Shown here: positions 25,516-32,662 of the stretch, piece by piece
How the letters are laid out: every line of letters begins with the position of its first letter
Numbering within the stretch: the first letter of the stretch is position 1
Origin: Weissella confusa
GTDB lineage: Bacteria; Bacillota; Bacilli; Lactobacillales; Lactobacillaceae
Assembly (NCBI RefSeq): GCF_004766315.1
Contig: NZ_PVSN01000013.1
Coordinates: forward strand, 1-32,662
Direction of reading: 5' to 3'
Length of the DNA: 32,662 nucleotides
Notes under the pieces: model-generated
Databases searched by the model: none
What the model was told of the DNA's origin: nothing
What the model saw: only the letters and a program-made list of their open reading frames with translations
Position numbers and translations under genes: made by a program

Positions 25516-25968
25516 GTAGCGCGCGTAAATACCGCGCAGGGTGTTGGTCAGCTTGCTTGATTATGGACTGTCTTTGATTTGGATAGTCAGATAGACATCT
25601 TACAAGCGCAGCAGGAACACACGCTGTCAGAAGCCATATAAGCCTGTTTGAGCACGTATTATTTTGTCCGGCATAATTAAAGCCGAACACGTTCTGAAAA
25701 TTAAATGACCCCGCCCCTTGGGTGTCTCAAAAGAAGAGCACACACATTGCTGTGTTCTTGTAGAAAAGTTTGATTTTGAAAAATTTTTAATAGGGGGGGC
25801 AATGGAAACATGATGTACTGGTGTATTAAGGTTTTGACGTGCTGAATTAGGTGTTTTTATGCCCGTACTGGGTCAGTTTTCCCCACGAGTGGAGAATTTG
25901 GAGTTATTGAACACGTTGTACAATAATATAGATATAGTTTGCAGACGTGAAAAAGACGAGGTGAGTAT
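25516..25968. other. Gene-free stretch downstream of array B, with a GC-rich hairpin
   Basis: No credible gene was found. A GC-rich hairpin at 25519-25537 (GCGCG-GTA / TAC-CGCGC with one bulged C) lies 4 bases after array B. An A/T-rich block near 25770-25795 could be a melting region. The right end holds the leader of the ArpU-like gene. Together with array B this is the best candidate for the replication origin. Confidence 0.5.
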
Positions 25969-26379
25969 ATGGGAAGTACAACATTATCTATTGATGATAA
26001 GGTAACGGTTAAGCGAGTACGTGCATTCTTTACGGATGATCTACCCAAACTACAACTACTTGCACACGTTAGATTGTCTAGTGTGAGTTTGGACGCACTG
26101 CCAGCGCATCATAGTAACGAAAATACGGCAATGGATAAGATGACACGGCAAGTCCAAGCGCAAATGTATATTGAGGATATGGTGGAGGCTTTAAGTGTAC
26201 TGCCTGACATAGAACGCAAAGTGATTGTATTGAAGTACATACAAGGGTTACAGTGGTTTGCTGTTAGTGACCGCCTGCATTTGAGTGTGAGAAGGTTACA
26301 AGAGATTATGCAGAAGGCGTTGAATGATTTTGGCTTAGCGTATGATGAAACGTTGCGCTTACTAGATGCAGCTGATTGA
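25969..26379 (+). CDS. ArpU/RinA-like phage transcriptional regulator (136 aa)
   Basis: The C-terminal part VLPDIERKVIVLKYIQGLQW...VSDRLHLSVRRLQEIMQKALNDF has the sigma-70 region-4-like helix-turn-helix of the ArpU family, regulators that switch on phage late genes. A GAGGTGAG site precedes the ATG. In prophages this gene sits just before terminase genes; here nothing phage-like follows, only the glucansucrase region. It may therefore be an orphan, or it may act on genes of a helper phage. Confidence 0.8.
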   Translation: MGSTTLSIDDKVTVKRVRAFFTDDLPKLQLLAHVRLSSVSLDALPAHHSNENTAMDKMTRQVQAQMYIEDMVEALSVLPDIERKVIVLKYIQGLQWFAVSDRLHLSVRRLQEIMQKALNDFGLAYDETLRLLDAAD

Positions 26380-26527
26380 GGTTTATACCCCCGCCCACGT
26401 CGCTTAGGAAGTAACCGAATATCAAATAGTGCCGTCTCTTCAACACGCTGCAGTTATTATTATTTTTCAAAGTAAATAGGGATAGCTAATAATCCGGGTC
26501 AAATGCTGGTGCTTTGTTATTAAACCT
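26380..26527. other. Gene-free boundary region between the element and the glucansucrase locus
   Basis: No reading frame, clear terminator or promoter was found. There is no match to the tRNA-Gln 3' end. It contains AATAATCCGGG (26488-26498), also present at the IS1380-type end at 335-345, but the match does not extend. Confidence 0.4.
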
Positions 26528-26624
26528 AGCAGTAATTGTTACAAATTAAACAGATTAACATTGGTAGAAGTTACAAAAAAATGTAGACATATGGAAAAAA
26601 TTAAAGAACATTATAAGCAATATA
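26528..26624 (+). repeat. Decayed copy of the glucansucrase 5' region (copy 1)
   Basis: It matches 26684-26811 nearly base for base from AGCAGTA through the 27-base signal-peptide coding start (ATGGAAAAAATTAAAGAACA and beyond). The main difference is a 31-base gap: copy 1 lacks the segment at about 26716-26747 that holds the AGGAG site and the ATG at 26729. The gap is bounded by AAC on both sides, a sign of slippage. Confidence 0.85.
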
Positions 26625-26641
26625 ACGTTATAATTGTATAA
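26591..26641 (+). pseudogene. Truncated duplicate of the glucansucrase N-terminus (16 aa)
   Basis: ATG 26591 opens MEKIKEHYK, identical to residues 17-25 of the glucansucrase, then diverges (QYNVIIV) and stops at 26641. It has no proper ribosome binding site. It is a remnant of a duplication, not a functional gene. Confidence 0.75.
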
Positions 26642-26667
26642 TGGATATGCTACAATAATTACGTTAT
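26622..26667. promoter_or_regulatory. Long imperfect palindrome with a -10 box upstream of the glucansucrase
   Basis: 17-base arms (26622-26638 and 26651-26667) pair at 15 of 17 positions around a 12-base loop. A perfect TATAAT (26637-26642) lies at the inner edge, 87 bases before the start at 26729. The -35 is weak. This is the likely promoter/operator region of the glucansucrase, created or moved by the duplication. Confidence 0.55.
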
Positions 26668-26683
26668 TTGAATATTAAGGCAA

Positions 26684-26811
26684 AGCAGTACTTGTTGCAA
26701 ATTAAACGGGTTAACTTACAGGAGATATATGATTTTTACTAGCAACATTGGTAGAAGTCACAAAAAATGTAGACACATGGAAAAAATTAAAGAACATTAT
26801 AAGCTATACAA
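26684..26811 (+). repeat. Intact copy of the duplicated glucansucrase 5' region (copy 2)
   Basis: Partner of 26528-26624, offset by about 156 bases. It contains the AGGAG ribosome binding site (26720-26724) and the ATG at 26729 that copy 1 lacks, and runs into the signal-peptide coding region. Confidence 0.85.
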
Positions 26812-29800
26812 GTCTGGTAAGTTTCTACTTACCGCTGGTTTAATGACCGTCACCGCAACGGTATCGGTCATGGGTAATGTACATGCCGATGAGGCACAAG
26901 CTGTCACACCTGATACATCTTTGGAGCAAGCAGGATTGCTGGCTGAGGCAGGAGAAGGTCAACTTGTTTTGACGCCAGCCGGTCAAGAAGCAGCCCCAGT
27001 ATCAGAGGACACATCATCTGATGATAGTGAGAAAACTACACTAACAGTTGCAAATAATGATAAGCCAGCAATTGATTCAGTTGACACTTCACAACCTGCA
27101 ACTGCAGCGCCAAAAGCAGACACTGATGTATCAACGCTACAAGTAGATGCAACTGCGAAGACAGATTCAGACATAAAAGAGGATACACCAACAGATACAA
27201 CACCGGTTGTACCAGTAGCGCAAGCCGAATCTGATACTCCGCAATTGACATCTGGTGGTACAACCGATAAGGCAACCGATACAAAGACTGTGCAATCAAC
27301 TACCGTTGAAGGAACGTCCAAGCAAGTGGTAACGACGCCGAAGGAAGAGAGCTCAACTGACAAATCTTCGTCTGTGGTTTCTAAACAGACAGACAAAACG
27401 TCTTTGCCAACCGTAGCAACAGCAACAGCGACTGATACAACTTCTAAGATTCCTTCAGTGACAGGTGATTACCAGTTTGACGCAAAGACGAAGACTTATA
27501 CGTTTACGGGTAAGGATGGTAAGCCTGTGACCGGGTTGGTATATGCTAATAATGTTTTACAATATTTTGATGAAACGGGTCATCAAGTAAAAGGTCAATA
27601 CGTCACAATTGCAGGTCATGTGTATTATTTTGACCCAGATAGCGGCGCAGCACAAACAGGTGCTAACCAAATCGATGGTAAGATGGTTGGGTTTAAATCT
27701 GATGGATCACAAATTACGTCAGGTTTTTCTAAGGATAAAGCCGGAAATTCTTACTACTTTGATAAGTCTGGAAACATGGTAACAGGGTTGCAAACTATTG
27801 ATGGTAAGACGTATTACTTTGACAAAGATGGACATCTCCGTAAGGGATATTCCACTATTATTGATAATCAATTGTATTACTTCGATTTGAAAACAGGTGC
27901 GTCTGTTTCAACAACGACGTCCGGCTTCAAATCTGGCTTGACATCACAAACGGATGACACAACATCACATAATAGTGCAGTTAATACGTCTAAGGATAGC
28001 TTTACCACAGTTGATGGATTCTTGACAGCTGAGTCATGGTATGTACCTAAAGATATTCAAACATCTGCGACGGACTGGCGTGCATCAACGCCTGAAGATT
28101 TCCGTCCGATCATGATGACTTGGTGGCCAACGAAACAAATTCAAGCAGCGTATTTGAACCATATGGTCTCCGAAGGATTGTTGGTATCAGATAAGACGTT
28201 CACCGCAAAGGATGATCAAACGTTGTTGAACCAAGCAGCACGCGCGGTTCAATTGCAAATCGAATTGAAGATTCAAAAGACAAAGTCTGTTGAATGGTTG
28301 CGAACAACGATGCACAACTTCATTAAGTCACAACCAGGATACAACGGTACTAGTGAGACGCCAAGTAATGACCACCTTCAAGGTGGCGCATTAAGCTACA
28401 TTAACAGTGCTTTGACACCTGATGCGAACTCAAATTTCCGTTTGATGAATCGTACCCCAACACAACAAGATGGTAAGCGTCATTACAACACGGATACATC
28501 TGAGGGTGGATATGAGTTGTTGTTAGCCAATGACGTGGATAATTCTAACCCAGTTGTTCAAGCAGAGCAATTGAACTGGTTGTACTTCTTGACGCATTTC
28601 GGCGAAATTGTTAAGAACGATCCCTCAGCTAACTTTGATAGTGTTAGAGTGGATGCGGTAGACAACGTGGATGCTGACTTATTAAACATTACAGCCGCTT
28701 ACTTTAGAGATGTGTACGGTGTCAATAAAAACGACTTGATAGCTAATCAACATTTGTCTATTTTGGAAGATTGGGGCCACAATGACCCATTATATGTCAA
28801 GGACCACGGTAGTGATCAGTTGACGATGGATGATTACATGCATACCCAATTGGTTTGGTCATTAACAAAAAATCCAGATATTCGTAGTAAGATGCAACGA
28901 TTTATGGAGTATTATTTGGTCGACCGTGCTAAGGACAATACGTCTGATCAGGCAATTCCTAATTATAGCTTTGTCCGTGCACACGATAGTGAAGTTCAAA
29001 CGGTTATCGGTGATATTGTTGCGAAGTTGTATCCGGATGTTAAAAATCCATTGGCACCATCTATGGAACAAGTGGTGGCAGCCTTTAAGGTATACGATGA
29101 GGATATGAAGTCGGTTAATAAGAAGTATACGCAATACAACATGCCTGCAGCCTATGCCATGTTGCTAACGAATAAAGACACGATTCCACGTGTTTACTAT
29201 GGTGATTTGTACACGGACGATGGTCAATATATGGCAACTAAGTCACCATATTACGATGCTATTGATGCCTTGTTGAAAGCACGTATTAAATATGTAGCTG
29301 GTGGACAAACCATGGCGGTCGACAAGAATGATGTCTTAACATCAGTTCGTTTTGGTGATGGCATCATGAATGCGTCTGATAAGGGTAGTACAACTGCCCG
29401 TACACAAGGAATTGGCGTGATTGTTAGCAATAATGATGCGTTAGCTTTGAAGGGCGACACCGTGACCCTTCATATGGGTGTTGCTCACGCCAACCAAGCA
29501 TACCGTGCGTTGTTGTTAACGACGGCAGATGGATTGATGAAATACACGTCCGATGATGGCGCGCCAATTCGCTATACGGATGCAAATGGTGATTTGATTT
29601 TCACTAGCGCAGACATTAAGGGATACAAAAACGTTGAGGTATCCGGATTCTTGTCAGCGTGGGTACCAGTTGGTGCATCCGATACACAGGACGCGCGCAC
29701 AACAGGGTCTAGTGATGTGAACAAAACTGGTGATACCTTACATTCAAATGCTGCATTGGACTCAAATGTGATTTATGAAGGCTTTTCTAATTTCCAAGAG

Positions 29801-31819
29801 ATGCCAACAACCCACGATGAGTTCACAAACGTAAAGATCGCTCAAAATGCTGATTTGTTTAAGTCATGGGGTGTGACAAGTTTACAACTTGCACCACAAT
29901 ATCGTTCGTCAACGGACGGCACATTCTTGGATTCAACTATTCAAAATGGATATGCGTTTACAGACCGTTATGATTTGGGCTTTAATACGCCAACAAAGTA
30001 CGGAGACGTTGATGACCTAGCAGATGCAATTAGAGCAATGCATCGTGCTGGTATTCAGGTAATGGCTGACTTTGTCCCTGACCAAATTTATAATTTGCCA
30101 GGTCAAGAAGTAGTTGCTGTTAACCGTACTAATAACTTTGGTACACCAAACCCGGATTCAGATCTACAAAACCAGTTGTATGTTTCAAATTCAAAGGGTG
30201 GCGGTGAATACCAAGCTAAGTATGGTGGTGAGTTCTTGGATCGTTTGCGTCAGGAACACCCTGATTTGTTTACAACAAATCAGATTTCAACTGGTGTACC
30301 AATTGATGGATCTACGAAGATTAAAGAATGGTCTGCAAAGTACTTCAATGGTTCCGACATCCAAGGTAAGGGTGCTGATTACGTGTTGAAGGACGGTGCA
30401 TCTCAAGAATATTTCAAGATTACTTCTAATGCAAACGATGAATCATTCTTGCCAAAACAATTCACGAATCAAGATGCCATGACTGGGTTCACCACAGATG
30501 AAAAGGGTACAACCTATTATTCAACAAGTGGTTACCAAGCTAAACAGGCGTTTATCCAAGGTGATGATGGACAATATTATTACTTTGATGCAAACGGATA
30601 CATGGTGACAGGCTCACAAACCATTAATGGTAAGCAATATTACTTCTTGCCAAATGGCGTTGAGTTAAGAGAAGCATTTTTACAAGATGCATCTGGTAAC
30701 ACGGTTTATTATGGCAAGACCGGCTCAGCAGTTAAGTCTAAATATGTAGTCGATCAAAGCGGTGTGGCTTATTACTTTGATGAAAACGGTAATATGGTCA
30801 CAGATCGTATGATGATTATTGATGGACACATGCAATATTTCTTTGCAGGTGGCTCACAAGCTAAGGATCGATTTTTGATTGGGGCAGATGGTAACTTACG
30901 TTACTTTGACCAAGGTAGTGGTAATATGGTCACAAATCGTTTTGCAGTAAACCAAAACGGAGATTGGTTCTACTTCAATGGTGATGGTATCGCGTTGAAG
31001 GGTTGGCAAACAATTGCTGGTAAGACTTATTACTTTGATGAAACAGGTAAGCAATTGAAAGATACGTTTATCTCAAATGGGACGACAATTAAGTATCTTA
31101 ATGGAACTGATGGAAACAAAGTTGTTAACGACTTAATCCACAGTCATGATCACTGGTATCTTGCCGACAACAACGGTGACCTTGTTTCAGGATTTAAGAC
31201 TTTTTCTGATAAGTCGTATTACTTCGATAAGGTAACACATGTGATGGCTACAAACACACGTGTACAAGATTCTAACAACAACACTGTGTATTACTATAAC
31301 GCCAATGGCGAACAGGTATCTAATACATGGGTTGAAAATGATGACAGTACTTGGAGTTACTTCGGTAAAGATGGTGGTATGTTGACTGGATTGCAAACAG
31401 TCAATGGTCAAACTGTTTACTTTGAGGCAGATGGGCGTCAAGTCAAGGGTGGCAGTGTCAAGATTGGCAATGCATACGTTTACTTTGATGAAGATAGTGG
31501 GTCATTGTCATTGATTAAGAATCAATTGATCACGGATCAATTTGGCGTTACACGCTATTATGGCGCAGACGGACATGTAGTGAAGTCACAACAAATTGTG
31601 GTTAACGGCGAAACATACTATGTGAATTCGAATGGAGTAATCAATACGTCGACTAATACAGGATCTAAAGTTAACAACGGTGCTGTTAGTTCACCAGAAT
31701 TACCTCAAACTGGTGAAAACAATAGTCAAAGTCAAACAATGTCCTTTATTGGTATTTTGTTGGCAATGTTTGGAAGTTTACTCGGTTTTCTTGGTATCAA
31801 GAAACGTCGTAATGATTAA
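26729..31819 (+). CDS. Cell-wall-anchored GH70 glucansucrase, dextransucrase type (1696 aa)
   Basis: It cleaves sucrose and polymerises the glucose into alpha-glucan outside the cell. In order: a KxYKxGK-type signal peptide (about 17-53, probable cut after NVHA); a Thr/Ser/Asp-rich stalk (about 57-245); N-terminal glucan-binding YYFD repeats (about 250-395); a circularly permuted GH70 barrel; C-terminal glucan-binding repeats (about 1245-1635); and LPQTG (1658-1662), a membrane helix and KKRRND. Catalytic residues are Asp642 (SVRVDAVDN), Glu680 ([11 protein letters not shown]) and Asp753 (RAHDSEVQ); motif I (ADFVPDQIY) is at about 1114. SEVQT after Asp753 is typical of alpha-1,6 dextran makers. 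AGGAG favours the ATG at 26729, but ATG 26777 gives a more usual signal peptide. Sortase anchoring is less common than secretion in this group. Confidence 0.95.
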   Translation: MIFTSNIGRSHKKCRHMEKIKEHYKLYKSGKFLLTAGLMTVTATVSVMGNVHADEAQAVTPDTSLEQAGLLAEAGEGQLVLTPAGQEAAPVSEDTSSDDSEKTTLTVANNDKPAIDSVDTSQPATAAPKADTDVSTLQVDATAKTDSDIKEDTPTDTTPVVPVAQAESDTPQLTSGGTTDKATDTKTVQSTTVEGTSKQVVTTPKEESSTDKSSSVVSKQTDKTSLPTVATATATDTTSKIPSVTGDYQFDAKTKTYTFTGKDGKPVTGLVYANNVLQYFDETGHQVKGQYVTIAGHVYYFDPDSGAAQTGANQIDGKMVGFKSDGSQITSGFSKDKAGNSYYFDKSGNMVTGLQTIDGKTYYFDKDGHLRKGYSTIIDNQLYYFDLKTGASVSTTTSGFKSGLTSQTDDTTSHNSAVNTSKDSFTTVDGFLTAESWYVPKDIQTSATDWRASTPEDFRPIMMTWWPTKQIQAAYLNHMVSEGLLVSDKTFTAKDDQTLLNQAARAVQLQIELKIQKTKSVEWLRTTMHNFIKSQPGYNGTSETPSNDHLQGGALSYINSALTPDANSNFRLMNRTPTQQDGKRHYNTDTSEGGYELLLANDVDNSNPVVQAEQLNWLYFLTHFGEIVKNDPSANFDSVRVDAVDNVDADLLNITAAYFRDVYGVNKNDLIANQHLSILEDWGHNDPLYVKDHGSDQLTMDDYMHTQLVWSLTKNPDIRSKMQRFMEYYLVDRAKDNTSDQAIPNYSFVRAHDSEVQTVIGDIVAKLYPDVKNPLAPSMEQVVAAFKVYDEDMKSVNKKYTQYNMPAAYAMLLTNKDTIPRVYYGDLYTDDGQYMATKSPYYDAIDALLKARIKYVAGGQTMAVDKNDVLTSVRFGDGIMNASDKGSTTARTQGIGVIVSNNDALALKGDTVTLHMGVAHANQAYRALLLTTADGLMKYTSDDGAPIRYTDANGDLIFTSADIKGYKNVEVSGFLSAWVPVGASDTQDARTTGSSDVNKTGDTLHSNAALDSNVIYEGFSNFQEMPTTHDEFTNVKIAQNADLFKSWGVTSLQLAPQYRSSTDGTFLDSTIQNGYAFTDRYDLGFNTPTKYGDVDDLADAIRAMHRAGIQVMADFVPDQIYNLPGQEVVAVNRTNNFGTPNPDSDLQNQLYVSNSKGGGEYQAKYGGEFLDRLRQEHPDLFTTNQISTGVPIDGSTKIKEWSAKYFNGSDIQGKGADYVLKDGASQEYFKITSNANDESFLPKQFTNQDAMTGFTTDEKGTTYYSTSGYQAKQAFIQGDDGQYYYFDANGYMVTGSQTINGKQYYFLPNGVELREAFLQDASGNTVYYGKTGSAVKSKYVVDQSGVAYYFDENGNMVTDRMMIIDGHMQYFFAGGSQAKDRFLIGADGNLRYFDQGSGNMVTNRFAVNQNGDWFYFNGDGIALKGWQTIAGKTYYFDETGKQLKDTFISNGTTIKYLNGTDGNKVVNDLIHSHDHWYLADNNGDLVSGFKTFSDKSYYFDKVTHVMATNTRVQDSNNNTVYYYNANGEQVSNTWVENDDSTWSYFGKDGGMLTGLQTVNGQTVYFEADGRQVKGGSVKIGNAYVYFDEDSGSLSLIKNQLITDQFGVTRYYGADGHVVKSQQIVVNGETYYVNSNGVINTSTNTGSKVNNGAVSSPELPQTGENNSQSQTMSFIGILLAMFGSLLGFLGIKKRRND

Positions 31820-31820
31820 C

Positions 31821-31851
31821 TGCTCTTATGCTAGATTTACGGACAGATTTT
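31821..31851 (+). repeat. Isolated 31-bp IS3-family terminal repeat
   Basis: This 31-base sequence beginning TGCTCTTATGCTAGATTTAC is identical to 32339-32369, the start of the IS3-family element. It begins two bases after the glucansucrase stop codon and directly abuts the ISL3-type end at 31852. Confidence 0.8.
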
Positions 31852-32338
31852 GGTTCAAAGTCAAATGGTACTGATGAACGTATAAATTGAATATTTGAGC
31901 CTAGCTACGCCGCTGAACTTTCGAGTTCGGCGGTTTTTGCTTTGTAGTTCATCGAGTAAAAGCTGTTCTTGAATGAGATGAGAATGCGCAATCGGAAGTT
32001 CTTGAAGCTACGGAAGCCGAAGGCGACGCGCTTGATAGCCTTAATTTTGTTATTGGCTCCTTCAACTGGACCGTTGGAATAACCGTAGATGAAGCTGTTG
32101 AGAATTTCTTCACGATGTCTACGAAGCGTGCGACGTGCGTGTTTCATTTGGCCAGCTAGGTGCTGGTACTGGGCATCGTTCTTATCTGGAAATAGCGCTG
32201 CGTCTAAGTAATCCTGGTTTGAGCGTGACACGGCGAATATAATTTCTTGGTAGAAATTATAGGAATCGCGAAGTTCATCGGAAAGTTGAAGTAGTCGCTC
32301 GACTACTTCTTGATCGGTTAGGTAGCTGTATTGGAAGT
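31852..32338 (-). mobile_element. ISL3-family insertion sequence fragment
   Basis: The fragment consists of the transposase 3' part plus about 50 bases to an end reading GGTTCAAAGTCAAATGG, which resembles ISL3-family terminal repeats (GG(C/T)TCTTTGTCAAAT type). The other end is missing, cut off by the IS3-family element at 32339. Confidence 0.7.
31905..32338 (-). pseudogene. ISL3-family transposase, C-terminal fragment (about 144 residues)
   Basis: On the minus strand the frame is open from the junction at 32338 (FQYSYLTDQEVVERLLQL) to the TAG at 31905. The segment SNGPVEGANNKIKAIKRVAF with FGFRSFKNFRLRIL is the diagnostic ISL3 (DDE_Tnp_ISL3) C-terminal signature containing the last catalytic Glu. 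The N-terminal two thirds, including the zinc finger and first two Asp, are gone, so it is not functional. A GTG at 32231 only marks an internal codon. Confidence 0.88.
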
Positions 32339-32662
32339 TGCTCTTATGCTAGATTTACGGACAGATTTTTCTCTGCCCTGTAAACTAATAGCAGAGGAGC
32401 ATTTTTTATATGATTCGATATTCACCAGAATTTAAGCGATCTCTTGTCGAGATGCACAACCAAGGGCGTTCTTACACTGAACTAGCCGCTGAATACGGGC
32501 CTTCGGCCGATTCAATCCGTAACTGGGTCAAATTGTACACAGTCCACGAAGTGGACGGCGAAAAATGGACGCAAGCTGATGTAAATGCATTACAAAAGGA
32601 AAACGCCAAACTTCGCGAAGAACTTGAGATTTTAAAACGAGCCGCGGTGTTGCTTTCGAAGT
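32339..32662 (+). mobile_element. IS3-family element, left end (continues beyond the window)
   Basis: It begins with the 31-bp terminal repeat starting TG, followed by a short leader with AGAGGAG and the orfA gene. Its insertion truncated the ISL3-family transposase. Confidence 0.8.
32410..32662 (+). CDS. IS3-family transposase OrfA (partial at window edge)
   Basis: OrfA supplies the DNA-binding part of the OrfAB transposase made by frameshifting. The 84 visible residues start MIRYSPEFKRSLVEMHNQGR and hold the HTH_Tnp_1 helix-turn-helix (YTELAAEYGPSADSIRNWVK) followed by the leucine-zipper start (LQKENAKLREELEILKRA). An AGGAG site lies about 11 bases before the ATG. The gene continues past the window, and orfB is not visible. 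Confidence 0.92.
   Translation, partial: MIRYSPEFKRSLVEMHNQGRSYTELAAEYGPSADSIRNWVKLYTVHEVDGEKWTQADVNALQKENAKLREELEILKRAAVLLSK

Larger units (their letters stand above)
18925..26379. mobile_element. Phage-satellite-like integrative element next to tRNA-Gln (right boundary uncertain)
   Basis: Gene order: integrase and CI-like repressor on the minus strand; then, divergent from them, a Cro-like protein, small unknown genes, an excisionase-like protein, an SF3 helicase and an ArpU-like regulator. This matches the core of phage-inducible chromosomal islands and small satellites of Gram-positive phages. No structural, terminase or lysis gene is present. The left end is taken at the tRNA 3' end. 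No second copy of the tRNA tail was found by eye up to the end of the window, so the right edge may be near 26400, farther right, or degraded. A decayed prophage is the alternative. Confidence 0.7.

Noticed and set aside
25900-25940. Promoter before the ArpU-like gene (TTGAAC with A/T-rich bases downstream).
   Set aside because: No -10 of reasonable quality falls at 16-18 bases; left unassigned.
26380-26530. Right attachment site of the element near 26400.
   Set aside because: I could not find any stretch matching the tRNA-Gln 3' end or the arm-type repeats here, so no site is called.
26983-27396. 137-codon Val/Ser-rich frame on the minus strand inside the glucansucrase stalk.
   Set aside because: Mirror of the low-complexity Thr/Asp/Ala codons on the plus strand; no start signals.
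27470-31640. Repeated blocks in the glucansucrase gene, considered as a CRISPR or tandem DNA repeat.
   Set aside because: They are degenerate YYFD-type glucan-binding repeats, conserved at protein level; there are no regular spacers. No CRISPR array was seen anywhere in the window.

Overview
The window looks like a chromosomal segment of a heterofermentative lactic acid bacterium of the Leuconostoc/Weissella branch of Lactobacillaceae, most likely Weissella. The genus is inferred from the gene set and not proven: the rapZ-yvcK-whiA order followed by a CtsR-controlled clpP, a fermentative D-lactate dehydrogenase, a cysteine-free L32, and a GH70 dextransucrase-type glucansucrase with a KxYKxGK-type signal peptide. 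Base composition is moderate and start sites mostly carry clear GGAGG-type ribosome binding sites.

Layout. (1) 1-1991: the 3' end of an IS1380-family element, whose right end (about 344) abuts a GH13 alpha-glucosidase that has lost its first residues. (2) 2001-5946: a small membrane protein, a HerA-type ATPase, a PAP2 phosphatase, a convergent two-helix membrane protein, and an MFS multidrug exporter broken by an in-frame TAG. (3) 6060-12861: a housekeeping block with uvrA, a 40-residue basic protein, the overlapping rapZ-yvcK-whiA operon, and clpP behind a CtsR operator. (4) 13022-18803: ldhD, a membrane EIIC-like protein with a possibly leaderless mRNA, an orphan glucose-type EIIB, rpmF (minus strand), mntH plus a universal stress protein gene, and a MarR regulator. 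(5) 18853-26379: tRNA-Gln(CUG) followed by a compact phage-satellite-like integrative element. It has an integrase and a CI-like repressor on the minus strand, a shared operator array, and then a plus-strand set: a Cro-like protein, small unknown proteins, an excisionase-like protein, a D5/P4-type SF3 helicase and an ArpU-like regulator. No capsid, terminase or lysis genes are visible. (6) 26528-31819: a 1696-residue LPQTG-anchored glucansucrase whose 5' region is preceded by a decayed partial copy of itself. (7) 31821-32662: nested IS debris (ISL3-family fragment, IS3-family end repeat, and the start of an IS3-family element) beginning two bases past the glucansucrase stop.

How it works together. 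Blocks 2-4 are ordinary chromosome with several independent transcription units, most ended by strong hairpins. Block 5 has the logic of a temperate element: repressor against Cro over shared operators, Int with clustered 11-bp arm-type repeats next to the tRNA 3' end, and a replication helicase. Its least ordinary feature is a pair of about 105-bp origin-like arrays, each with six TGTAG/CTACA pentamers. They lie in opposite orientation (63 of 80 positions identical without gaps), one before the repressor gene and one after the helicase gene, so they bracket the regulation and replication module but exclude int and the ArpU-like gene. No duplicate of the tRNA 3' end was found by eye, so the right boundary is open and the glucansucrase could be element cargo.
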